Source of the DNA: Clostridiales bacterium
GTDB lineage: Bacteria > Bacillota > Clostridia > Christensenellales > Aristaeellaceae
DNA length: 64,000 nt
Direction of reading: 5' to 3'
Assembly (NCBI GenBank): GCA_024684375.1
Contig: JAIKWZ010000022.1
Location: 1-64,000 of the forward strand
Shown in pieces: positions 42,567-50,086 of this stretch (positions are counted from its first letter, which is position 1; every line of letters starts with the position of its first letter). The position numbers were made by a program, and so were the translations under genes. The notes beneath the pieces were generated by a model. That model searched no databases and was not told the DNA's origin. It worked only from the letters and a program-made list of their open reading frames with translations.

Positions 42567-42704
42567 ATGGAGAAGGAAAAATCTTCGGATTACATTTATA
42601 TCTTCCGTGCGTTTATTACGCTCAAAGATGGAACTCGCCTGTATGCACGTCAGCACGGTAAAAAAGCGTTTCGCATCGCCGTGCCTGTTGAGCATCAGGA
42701 CTAA
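42567..42704 (+). CDS. Small protein (45 aa), not in the supplied ORF track
   Basis: AAAGGAGGTGTGCATTC-ATG; MEKEKSSDYIYIFRAFITLKDGTRLYARQHGKKAFRIAVPVEHQD. Confidence 0.7.
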   Translation: MEKEKSSDYIYIFRAFITLKDGTRLYARQHGKKAFRIAVPVEHQD

Positions 42705-42787
42705 TTAACGACATCAAGAAGGGCTTGGCGGTTCTCCCTTCTCTTCACAGTGTTACCCGACTACTCGAAGAGAAAGGATTGATTATA

Positions 42788-43018
42788 ATGGCAAAGGCTA
42801 CGAATCAACACATTACTCCCCATAAAGGCGGCGGTTGGCAGGTCATTGGCGCTGGTGGAAAGAAAGCGACAAGGGTGACAACAACCAAACAGGAAGCAAT
42901 TAATATCGGACGCAAGATATCACAGAACAAGCATTCCGAACTCGTTATTCACGGTAAGAATGGGCAAATCCAAGAGAAAGATTCTCATGGTCATGACCCC
43001 TTCCCGCCGCATGGATAA
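42788..43018 (+). CDS. DUF2188-like small protein
   Basis: MAKATNQHITPHKGGGWQVIGAGGKKATRVTTTKQEAINIGR. Confidence 0.82.
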   Translation: MAKATNQHITPHKGGGWQVIGAGGKKATRVTTTKQEAINIGRKISQNKHSELVIHGKNGQIQEKDSHGHDPFPPHG

Positions 43019-43026
43019 GGATTAGG

Positions 43027-43062
43027 ATGGTTCCCGCCGTTTGGCGGGAACCATTTTTTTTT
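43027..43062 (+). terminator. Intrinsic terminator
   Basis: ATGGTTCCCGCC-gtt-TGGCGGGAACCATTTTTTTTT. Confidence 0.92.
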
Positions 43063-43070
43063 AGAAGCAA

Positions 43071-43250
43071 TTAATCATTTGCTTGTAATGCTTTCAGTGC
43101 CCAATAGGTCTTTACCAGCCTTGTGCGGTGCTTGCTGTATTGCGTAGGCTTAAAGCGCCAATCGGGATTATACTCTTCTTCGCGCCGGGACAGCCATTCC
43201 AGTTCATAGCGGATATTGCGTAGTTCGCGCCGTATAGCGGTTTTATTCAT
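43071..43250 (-). CDS. Small protein (59 aa), not in the supplied ORF track
   Basis: [59 protein letters not shown]; overlaps end of resolvase gene. Confidence 0.65.
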   Translation of the reverse strand: MNKTAIRRELRNIRYELEWLSRREEEYNPDWRFKPTQYSKHRTRLVKTYWALKALQAND

Positions 43251-43821
43251 TCTGCCAGCCCTCCCGCTTTGCCCGTAACAATGTGCTTTTGCTGATACCT
43301 GTCATTTTGCAGACCTGTCCGTAGCTTTTTCCTGCTGAAAGCAAATCCAGCGCCAGCGTAATTTGCTGGGCGGAAAACTTTTTCGGTCTGCCGTCTTTGA
43401 AGGCAGGATTTAGCCGCGCCACACTTTTTCCAGTCTGTGTGCGCTCAACTATCATTCCGTGCTCATATTCTGCGAAAGCCAGCATAACGGTCAATATGAG
43501 GTTTCCCGTGAGTGTGTTTTCAATCAATCCCATATTGAGGATATGGACGCGGATGCCGCGCTCAAACAGATTACGCACAGTCTGAACACCTTCTATCGCT
43601 GTGCGGGCGAAACGGTCAAGTTTGGTGATTACCAGCGTATCGCCAGCAGACAGCCGCGCCAGAAGAGATTGAAAAGCGGGTCGCTCCATCGTTTTGCCTG
43701 TAAAGGCTTCCTGTATGATTTCCTGACAGCCGTAGGCATTGAGCGCGGCGACCTGTTCTTCCAGACTGTTGCCGTCCCTGCCCTGTGTGGCGGTAGATAC
43801 TCTTGCATAGCCGTAAATCAT
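43243..43821 (-). CDS. Serine recombinase (resolvase/invertase family)
   Basis: [23 protein letters not shown]...[12 protein letters not shown]-terminal HTH_7. Confidence 0.95.
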   Translation of the reverse strand: MIYGYARVSTATQGRDGNSLEEQVAALNAYGCQEIIQEAFTGKTMERPAFQSLLARLSAGDTLVITKLDRFARTAIEGVQTVRNLFERGIRVHILNMGLIENTLTGNLILTVMLAFAEYEHGMIVERTQTGKSVARLNPAFKDGRPKKFSAQQITLALDLLSAGKSYGQVCKMTGISKSTLLRAKREGWQNE

Positions 43822-43920
43822 AGCTTTTCCCCTTCCTGTTTTGAACATAGGTTTTGAAACGATTTGACCATAAGTTATGGCGCGATTTTCGCGCCGCACC
43901 ATAACTCAAAAGTTTTGACG

Positions 43921-44745
43921 CTATTCAGCGCCAAGGATGTAGCTGACGGCTTTATCCGCTTTGCCCGCAGCGCTGACGATGAAGCGCTTATCATTTTTCA
44001 GGGCGGTCAGCCAGTTCTGAATGTAGGCGGCATTATTGCGGAAGCTGCCAGCCGTTTCAATCCCTATGCGGTGGAGCAGCGCGGCGGAGCCGATTTCAGC
44101 GCACAACTCTTCGCGGGAATAACTTTCACTGCCAAAGTTCGCCGTAGCGTCCAGCCGATTGAGCCGCTTTGCGTGGCCTGTTGAATGTATGCACTCGTGG
44201 AAGGCGGTGGAATAGTATTCAGCGGCGGCGGAAAACTGCTTTTGAAGCGGCAGCACGATACGGTCAGCCAGCGGGTTATAATAGGCACTGTCCCCGGCGA
44301 TGTGTTCCAGCGTTATGCCTTCCCGCGCCACATAATCCGTGATGACCTGTTCGGCTTGCGCGTCTGGCTCCATTGTTCCCGTGGGTTGTGCAGCGTATTT
44401 TTCACGCAGCCCTTCGCATTGGGACAGGTGGAAAACGCTGTAATATTTCAGGAACGGGATTTTCTCAATTTCGCCCGTGTCCTTGTTTTCTTTTTCCAAC
44501 CAAGTCCAGAAAACGACCATCCGGGCCTTTTCACCTTTGCGCACATAGCCGCCTTCATCGTGGCACTGTTTGAAAGTCAGCCATTCGCCAGCCTTCCCAA
44601 GCAGCATTTGATTGAGCAGGGAATACGGCTTGCCCGTGGTGTGACTTATCGCGCAGCCCGCAGCCATCCACGGCTTTTGCCACGGGATGGAGCCTTGCTC
44701 CATTTCAGCGATAATCCGGTTGGTGATTTCGGCGTAAATATCCAT
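43921..44745 (-). CDS. ArdC-like antirestriction protein (ssDNA-binding N-domain plus zincin HEC.H metallopeptidase)
   Basis: 'IPWQKPW...GKPYSLLNQMLL' and 'AEYYSTAFHECIHSTGHAKRL'. Confidence 0.9.
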   Translation of the reverse strand: MDIYAEITNRIIAEMEQGSIPWQKPWMAAGCAISHTTGKPYSLLNQMLLGKAGEWLTFKQCHDEGGYVRKGEKARMVVFWTWLEKENKDTGEIEKIPFLKYYSVFHLSQCEGLREKYAAQPTGTMEPDAQAEQVITDYVAREGITLEHIAGDSAYYNPLADRIVLPLQKQFSAAAEYYSTAFHECIHSTGHAKRLNRLDATANFGSESYSREELCAEIGSAALLHRIGIETAGSFRNNAAYIQNWLTALKNDKRFIVSAAGKADKAVSYILGAE

Positions 44746-44865
44746 TATCTTTGCTCCCTTCTCTTGTAGATGGGAGCCAGCCGTGTTATAATGTAACTGG
44801 CTCCCCGTTTCGTGACTGTTCGGTGTGGGCTTGCCTTGAATGTTTTGCAGAACGTTCAGGGCTTT

Positions 44866-45141
44866 TTAGTTGAGCGTGAAGCGCTTGGCAGTGGTTGCCT
44901 TGGTGTATTCGGCGGCAAGCTCCGGTTGAGCTTTTTTGAAGGCGGAAGCGTCAAAGCGCATTGCGGTATACTCGGCGTATTTTGCGGTATGCCCCGCGCC
45001 TTCCAGTTCGTCAACGCCGCGCTCGGCCATTTCAGCCTTTACCTTGTCTTCCAGTGCGGTAATCTCGTCTTCCAGTTCAGTGCGCATTGCGCGGAGTTCG
45101 TAGAGTTCCTTCAGGGTCTTGCTGATTTCGTTGTTGCTCAT
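44866..45141 (-). CDS. Hypothetical coiled-coil protein (91 aa)
   Basis: MSNNEISKTLKELYELRAMRTELEDEITALEDKVKAEM. Confidence 0.7.
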   Translation of the reverse strand: MSNNEISKTLKELYELRAMRTELEDEITALEDKVKAEMAERGVDELEGAGHTAKYAEYTAMRFDASAFKKAQPELAAEYTKATTAKRFTLN

Positions 45142-45201
45142 TGTGGTACCTTCCTTTCATTGTGGGGACTTTCCCGTCCCTCTTACAGTTATTATTATAC
45201 C

Positions 45202-45267
45202 ATAGTGTGGGCTATGTGTCAATAGTGTGGGCTATAGTTGATATGTTAAGTTTTTAGTGTGGGCTAT
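45202..45267. promoter_or_regulatory. Three direct repeats (a)tagtgtgggctat between divergent genes
   Basis: 45202-45215, 45222-45235, 45255-45267; each unit has ATAG...CTAT or TAG...CTAT ends. Confidence 0.8.
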
Positions 45268-45318
45268 TGATATTTTCAAAGGTCGGTGATATAATCCACA
45301 ATGCGGGAAGGTGATGAA

Positions 45319-45534
45319 ATGGCAAAGCAGAATATTCAAAAAATCAATGAATGGAAAGCCGCAAATGTGACGCGCATAAACCTTGAGTTCCGCAATGATA
45401 CGCACATTGCGGAGCGCATAAGCAAAGCCGTAGAAATGGGCAAAGCAAAAAGCCGCCAAGCCTATATACTGGATGCGATAAAAAAAGCGCTGGACGCTGA
45501 CGGCATTCCAACGCTTGAAGACGGCAACGAATAA
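45319..45534 (+). CDS. Small ribbon-helix-helix-like protein
   Basis: MAKQNIQKINEWKAANVTRINLEFRNDTHIAERISKAVEMGKAKSRQAYILDAIKKAL. Confidence 0.65.
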   Translation: MAKQNIQKINEWKAANVTRINLEFRNDTHIAERISKAVEMGKAKSRQAYILDAIKKALDADGIPTLEDGNE

Positions 45535-45645
45535 AGCAAGGCAGGCGGGCTATGTTTCAGATGAAAACGCGCCGACGCGCGAAAACGCCGCCGGAACACC
45601 CCAAATCACACCAACTTTTTCTGTGAGAAAACAACAGGCAGGATA

Positions 45646-45906
45646 TCATCCATCCTGCCTGTTTGCATATCGCCGCGCGACAATTTTTACTTCAGGATAG
45701 TGTTTTTCCCAAGGCAGCCAAGCTGCCATATACTGGCATATTGCACGACGCATATCAGAGCTTGAACGGATAACAGCATCAATATCTGGTTCCTGTAGGT
45801 CTGGATAGTAGTAGGATAAAAGGAAGCGGTACAGTTCATCATCCTCATAGATTTCTTCAGCCGTGTATGTGTTCTCATTATAGCATATCGTTTTCGCGCA
45901 ACTCAT
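45646..45906 (-). CDS. Hypothetical protein (86 aa)
   Basis: ORF within minus-strand gene run. Confidence 0.6.
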   Translation of the reverse strand: MSCAKTICYNENTYTAEEIYEDDELYRFLLSYYYPDLQEPDIDAVIRSSSDMRRAICQYMAAWLPWEKHYPEVKIVARRYANRQDG

Positions 45907-46057
45907 CTGTCAATCCATACTCCTGCCCAAGACGGGTAAACTGTTGTTTCATATCGTAGAGGGTTTCTGGGTCATAAGTGTGGCGGCGGAGATAGCTTTT
46001 CAATTTGATAGCTTCTTCGCGCAGGGTTTCTTTTATTGACCGATAATCGTTATTCAT
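45878..46057 (-). CDS. Small protein (59 aa), not in the supplied ORF track
   Basis: MNNDYRSIKETLREEAIKLKSYLRRHTYDPETLYDMKQQFTRLGQEYGLTDELRENDML; overlaps start of next gene. Confidence 0.6.
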   Translation of the reverse strand: MNNDYRSIKETLREEAIKLKSYLRRHTYDPETLYDMKQQFTRLGQEYGLTDELRENDML

Positions 46058-46127
46058 AAATACCTCATAATCTGTTGTGTAAGTTTTGTTTCTATGAGCT
46101 TATATCCCTTTTCCCAAATAACCTTTT

Positions 46128-46369
46128 TCATTTTCACCCGCAGGGTGAAAATGAAGTAACATTTTTTTGAAGCGGAGTGCGCAGCACGGAGCTTCACAAA
46201 AATGTTACCCCCTTTCCCCTGGGGAGACGTTTTTTTCTGCCGCGCAGCGGCAAAAAAAACGTCGGGGACACTGGTTTTGAGATAAGGGAGAAAGGGAACC
46301 CCGCGCGCAAGTGCGTAGGGTTCCAAGAGCTTTCTTTTTTTGTGGGGTTCTTATATAAGACCCCACAAA
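46128..46369. other. Array of five consecutive hairpins
   Basis: 46128-46154, 46156-46208, 46226-46263, 46296-46325, 46339-46369; the first three have GCA apical loops, the fourth GCAA. Confidence 0.8.
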
Positions 46370-46380
46370 TCCGGCAAGCG

Positions 46381-47550
46381 TCAAGGCTCGCGGATGAGCA
46401 GATACTGACGGTTGTGCTCGCGTCCTTCAGCGATACAATAGCCGCTGGCTTTGAAAAGCTGATAGAGCTTTTCCCAAGTAATGAGCCGTCCATTATTATC
46501 CTTTATGTTGAGCGCCTCGCGCAGCGCCTTTTTGTCTTCTTTGAATAGCGGACGGTTTAGAAAGGTTTGCGGCAAATGGATTATACCGTTTTCCTTATCA
46601 AGCACATACAAAGTATCAAGGTTGCCGCGATAGCGTCCACGAGCTTGTGTAATGTGGGTAGGATTGGTGTTATGGACAATGAAGTAATCCATATGGGAAC
46701 GAATGTTGATTGCAGTTTCACAACTGGCGTTCATCATAAAAAGGTCATACTCTGGAGGGACTTCTTCTTTTTCAATCAGGTAGGACAGTGCTTCCAACTG
46801 TTCGTTGCTCATTGGCTCCTTATATGAATAGCTCCATATACAAAGTGGATTATGACCGCATTCCCGCGCTATTGCGGCAAGCTCCTTCATTTGCTGCACA
46901 CTTGCCACATAGAGTGCACCGCGCTGGTCGGTAGGCAGTTGCCGCAAAAGCTGATGTATACTGGCGTAATTGATATGTCTGTCTTCTGTATAGTGTTTCA
47001 AGTTTGAAGTATCAACTTGAACCAAGGTAATTGGGCACAGAAGGTGTTTCAGAAAATCACTGGTTGCTGTAATACCGACAACAAGGGCTTTCCCGCGCCA
47101 GACAGCCGCACAGATGTTGTCTCGCGCAGTAGCGGTAAAATTTACTGTTTCTCCGAAATATGAGAATTGAACGATGTTATGGGCTTCATCGCAAATGATG
47201 ACTTCAAAGTTGTCTGCAAAATGAGGTTCCCGCGCACACCAAGCGCCAAACTGCGCGTATGTGGTGACAACTACTTTTGTCTCGTCAAAGTCTTTGTATG
47301 GGAAGCTGCTATTCAGGGTGCTTTCATAGAATAGGCAGGGCAGCGCCATACCTTTTTCATTGGCTATTCGGCGGCACCCGTTTTTGGTATCAATCAGATA
47401 AAGGGCTTTAGATGGAGAGGACGCCAGTGGCGCAATTATGTTTATCGCGGCTTGACTTTTGCCGCAGCCGCACGGCGCAACGATAAGATTGAACGTTCCG
47501 GTTCTGAAATAATCGGTAGTCAAAACATCGGAAAGATGGATTTCATTCAC
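46381..47550 (-). CDS. DEAD/DEAH-box helicase-like ATPase
   Basis: Walker A 'APCGCGKSQ', DEAH 'ICDEAHNIV'. Confidence 0.78.
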   Translation of the reverse strand: MNEIHLSDVLTTDYFRTGTFNLIVAPCGCGKSQAAINIIAPLASSPSKALYLIDTKNGCRRIANEKGMALPCLFYESTLNSSFPYKDFDETKVVVTTYAQFGAWCAREPHFADNFEVIICDEAHNIVQFSYFGETVNFTATARDNICAAVWRGKALVVGITATSDFLKHLLCPITLVQVDTSNLKHYTEDRHINYASIHQLLRQLPTDQRGALYVASVQQMKELAAIARECGHNPLCIWSYSYKEPMSNEQLEALSYLIEKEEVPPEYDLFMMNASCETAINIRSHMDYFIVHNTNPTHITQARGRYRGNLDTLYVLDKENGIIHLPQTFLNRPLFKEDKKALREALNIKDNNGRLITWEKLYQLFKASGYCIAEGREHNRQYLLIREP

Positions 47551-47777
47551 ATTTCATATCACCCCATTTGCTTTATTGGAAAGGTTTATTTTTTATTTCC
47601 TTTTCTAAAAAAATTATACCATAAATTCAATTCAGCCTCAAATGAGAAAAAGAGTTTAGTATTTGGCTTTTCAAAATTCAGGATATAAAAAAGCGACTTG
47701 ATGTATTCAAGTCGCTGATGGGAATATGGTATCAAACAATGACTGTTCACCTCCCATTTCATATTTTCAGGCTCTAT

Positions 47778-48230
47778 TTAGCCTTCTATCGTTAAGGGTC
47801 CTTGCGTGGCGTTTTGTATCTGGGAATGCCCCTGCTCAAAAACATTAAGCTGTTCATCTGTGCCAAAAGTTGCGACTTCAGGGAACATATTCAGAAACCA
47901 ACTCTTGATGTAGGGATATTTGAAGGGCTGACTGTGACATTCTGACAGAAGACGCATTTCATTGTACTTGTTCCAGTTCGCAAGCCTTCTGTCATTGTCC
48001 CCATGAGTCAGTATGTAGTCTTCCATCCAATCATAGGTCAGGCCTCTGTAGGTCTTCTTACTGGGATTTGTTTTGATATGACGCTGTGTTACTGTATAAT
48101 TGGGATAGTCTTGCCTTACTCGCTGAAGAAGCTCGTATTCTTCACTTCTGGCATTTATGGCTTTTCTTGCGAACGTCCTGTCCATAACGATGGCTTTGTT
48201 ATTATGGTTCACAAACAGAGTATTCTTCAT
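47778..48230 (-). CDS. Hypothetical protein, paralogue of the adjacent gene
   Basis: 'EEYELLQRVRQDYPNYTVTQRHIKTNPSKKTYRGLTYDWMEDYI'. Confidence 0.72.
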   Translation of the reverse strand: MKNTLFVNHNNKAIVMDRTFARKAINARSEEYELLQRVRQDYPNYTVTQRHIKTNPSKKTYRGLTYDWMEDYILTHGDNDRRLANWNKYNEMRLLSECHSQPFKYPYIKSWFLNMFPEVATFGTDEQLNVFEQGHSQIQNATQGPLTIEG

Positions 48231-48272
48231 CTTCCTTCTTACTCCCTTCATCACTCAAATGCTAGTATCTGG

Positions 48273-48743
48273 TTAGGCGACAAGAGCAAGTCTCTGGGCC
48301 CTCTTTTCGTCTTCCTTATCCTGCTTGGCCTTGGCTTTCTTGTCAGCAATATTCTTCAAAAGCTTTTCTCTGTTCGTGTAAAACTCACCAAAGGCTTTGA
48401 AAGCATCAAGGAACCATTCTTTGATTTCAGCATAACTTTTCGCTTTTGCTCCAACAGCCATTGCCTCTTCACTTTCACCACGAAGATTTAAATACTCTTT
48501 CATCTTGGACTTGTTCTCGTCATCGTGTGCCTTGATGTACTTTTCCATAAACTCATAGGTCAAGCCTTTGAACTCGCCCTTTTCAGGTTTGCGATTTACA
48601 ACCACGACGCTGTAAGTGGGGTAGGCAATGCGTACTTCCTGAAGGGCCTTGTACTCATCAGTTCCATACTGGCTGGCGCTCTTGGCAGTGGTCTTATCCA
48701 TCTCGATGGTCTGCTTCTTGGTGTTGATGGTGATGTTAGTCAT
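48273..48743 (-). CDS. Hypothetical protein, paralogue of the adjacent gene
   Basis: 'DEYKALQEVRIAYPTYSVVVVNRKPEKGEFKGLTYEFMEKYI'. Confidence 0.75.
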   Translation of the reverse strand: MTNITINTKKQTIEMDKTTAKSASQYGTDEYKALQEVRIAYPTYSVVVVNRKPEKGEFKGLTYEFMEKYIKAHDDENKSKMKEYLNLRGESEEAMAVGAKAKSYAEIKEWFLDAFKAFGEFYTNREKLLKNIADKKAKAKQDKEDEKRAQRLALVA

Positions 48744-48898
48744 TTTCTTGTTCCTTTCTGGTTTGTAAGTGTTTTCCTTCACTTATTATCATTAGCGGGT
48801 GGTTTCGGTTCCTATTTGCTTCCCTCAACCTTGTAATTGAATTATACTACTGAACCAGAAAGCATCGGTCATTATAACGTGACACATCAAAAGAAATA

Positions 48899-48919
48899 CG
48901 GAATAATTTGATTATTCCG
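48899..48919. other. Perfect short hairpin near right end of element
   Basis: CGGAATAAT-ttg-ATTATTCCG. Confidence 0.6.
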
Positions 48920-48953
48920 TTGAACGTATTCTTTTGTATTTTTGAACCTCAAA

Positions 48954-49119
48954 AAGATGATTGAAAGTTGTATCAAAGATTATCCGTTTTTGAACCGAAA
49001 ACGCATAAAAGTGGCATAAAAGATGTTGAAAAGATGGTAGTTTAGTGGTAAAATCGGCATTACAAAAGGTGACAACATCTCAAGGTGACAATTTGCCTGA
49101 TTTTTGGGCATGTGAGATG
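48954..49119. promoter_or_regulatory. Right arm-type integrase binding array (candidate)
   Basis: AAGATG at 48954, 49020, 49031; CATCTC at 49076; GAGATG at 49114. Confidence 0.55.
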
Positions 49120-49221
49120 AGTGTAGGACAACTTTTGTGACAACGGTGAAATGAGAGAATTGAAGAAAAAACGGAGCGATTTCCTCAGAAATCACCCCGA
49201 AAATGCTTCAAAAACGCTGAT

Positions 49222-49770
49222 TTACTTCCCGAAGTACCTCTCCAGCAGGCCCTTGAAGGCTTTGCCGTGACGGGCTTCGTCCCTGGCCATTTCATGCACG
49301 GTGTCATGGATGGCGTCGAGGTTCAGGGCCTTGGCCTTCTTGGCCAGCTCGGTCTTGCCGGCGGTGGCGCCGTTCTCGGCGGCTACGCGCACCTTAAGGT
49401 TCTCCTCGGTGCTGGGTGACACGCACTCGCCCAGCAGCTCCGCGAACTTGGCGGCGTGCTCGGCTTCCTCGAACGCGGCGGTCTTCCAGTACTCGGCGAT
49501 CTCGGGATAGCCTTCCCTGGCGGCGGCGCGGCTCATGGCAAGGTACATGCCCACTTCGGAGCACTCGCCCTCAAAGTTGGCCCTGAGGCCGTCCTTTATC
49601 TCTGCGGGAACGTCCTTGGCGATGCCGATCACGTGCTCGGCGGCCCAGTCCAGCTGGTCTTCAACTACCTCGACGAATTTCTCGCCCGGAACCTTGCAGC
49701 GGGGGCATCTCTCGGGACGCTCTTCGCTCTCTACGATCTCACCGCAAACTGTACATCTCCACTTTTTCAT
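49222..49770 (-). CDS. Rubrerythrin family protein (N-terminal rubredoxin-like domain); C-terminus supplied by the inserted element
   Basis: [27 protein letters not shown]; ferritin-like E..E..H motifs. Confidence 0.93.
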   Translation of the reverse strand: MKKWRCTVCGEIVESEERPERCPRCKVPGEKFVEVVEDQLDWAAEHVIGIAKDVPAEIKDGLRANFEGECSEVGMYLAMSRAAAREGYPEIAEYWKTAAFEEAEHAAKFAELLGECVSPSTEENLKVRVAAENGATAGKTELAKKAKALNLDAIHDTVHEMARDEARHGKAFKGLLERYFGK

Positions 49771-49947
49771 AGCACACCTCTTATAATAGTATTGGGTCTA
49801 CCCGTGAGCTATTGTATATGCGCGCGGGGACTTTGTCAAGTGCCCCGAAAGTTACCGTGCCTCATGACGGGAGGGAGCGCCGCGCGCTGCCCGCAGAGCT
49901 CGAACTGTACCCTCAGCAACCCTCATCCGCAGCCCTGCGTGCGGCAA

Positions 49948-50000
49948 AAATCGAACTTTAACAAATACTCTTCAAAAAATGTTCGTATTTTTACCGAATT
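49948..50000. promoter_or_regulatory. PurBox-like inverted CGAA sites upstream of nucleoside transporter operon
   Basis: AAAATCGAACTTT (+) and AAATACGAACATT (-) with CGAA-26 nt-TTCG spacing; further TTTACCGAATTTT. Confidence 0.45.
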
Positions 50001-50015
50001 TTTGCGCGATTAACA

Positions 50016-50043
50016 TTTACAGCATTTAGGTTTCTGGTATAAT
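50016..50043 (+). promoter_or_regulatory. Promoter with extended -10 upstream of BMP-family gene
   Basis: TTTACA-16 nt-TATAAT, TG at extended -10. Confidence 0.65.
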
Positions 50044-50086
50044 AGCATCATTCCCCGGTACAAATCATATTTGGAGGGTATCTTTA

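Larger units (their letters stand above)
30419..49290. mobile_element. Integrative element inserted in the 3' end of rubrerythrin
   Basis: 20-bp direct repeat CGGGCTTCGTCCCTGGCCAT at 30419-30438 and 49271-49290; tyrosine integrase at one end. Confidence 0.88.

Noticed and set aside
46339-46369. Simple intrinsic terminator after or before the helicase gene
   Set aside because: On the minus strand the hairpin is followed by A-rich rather than U-rich sequence; on plus it is followed by TCCGG
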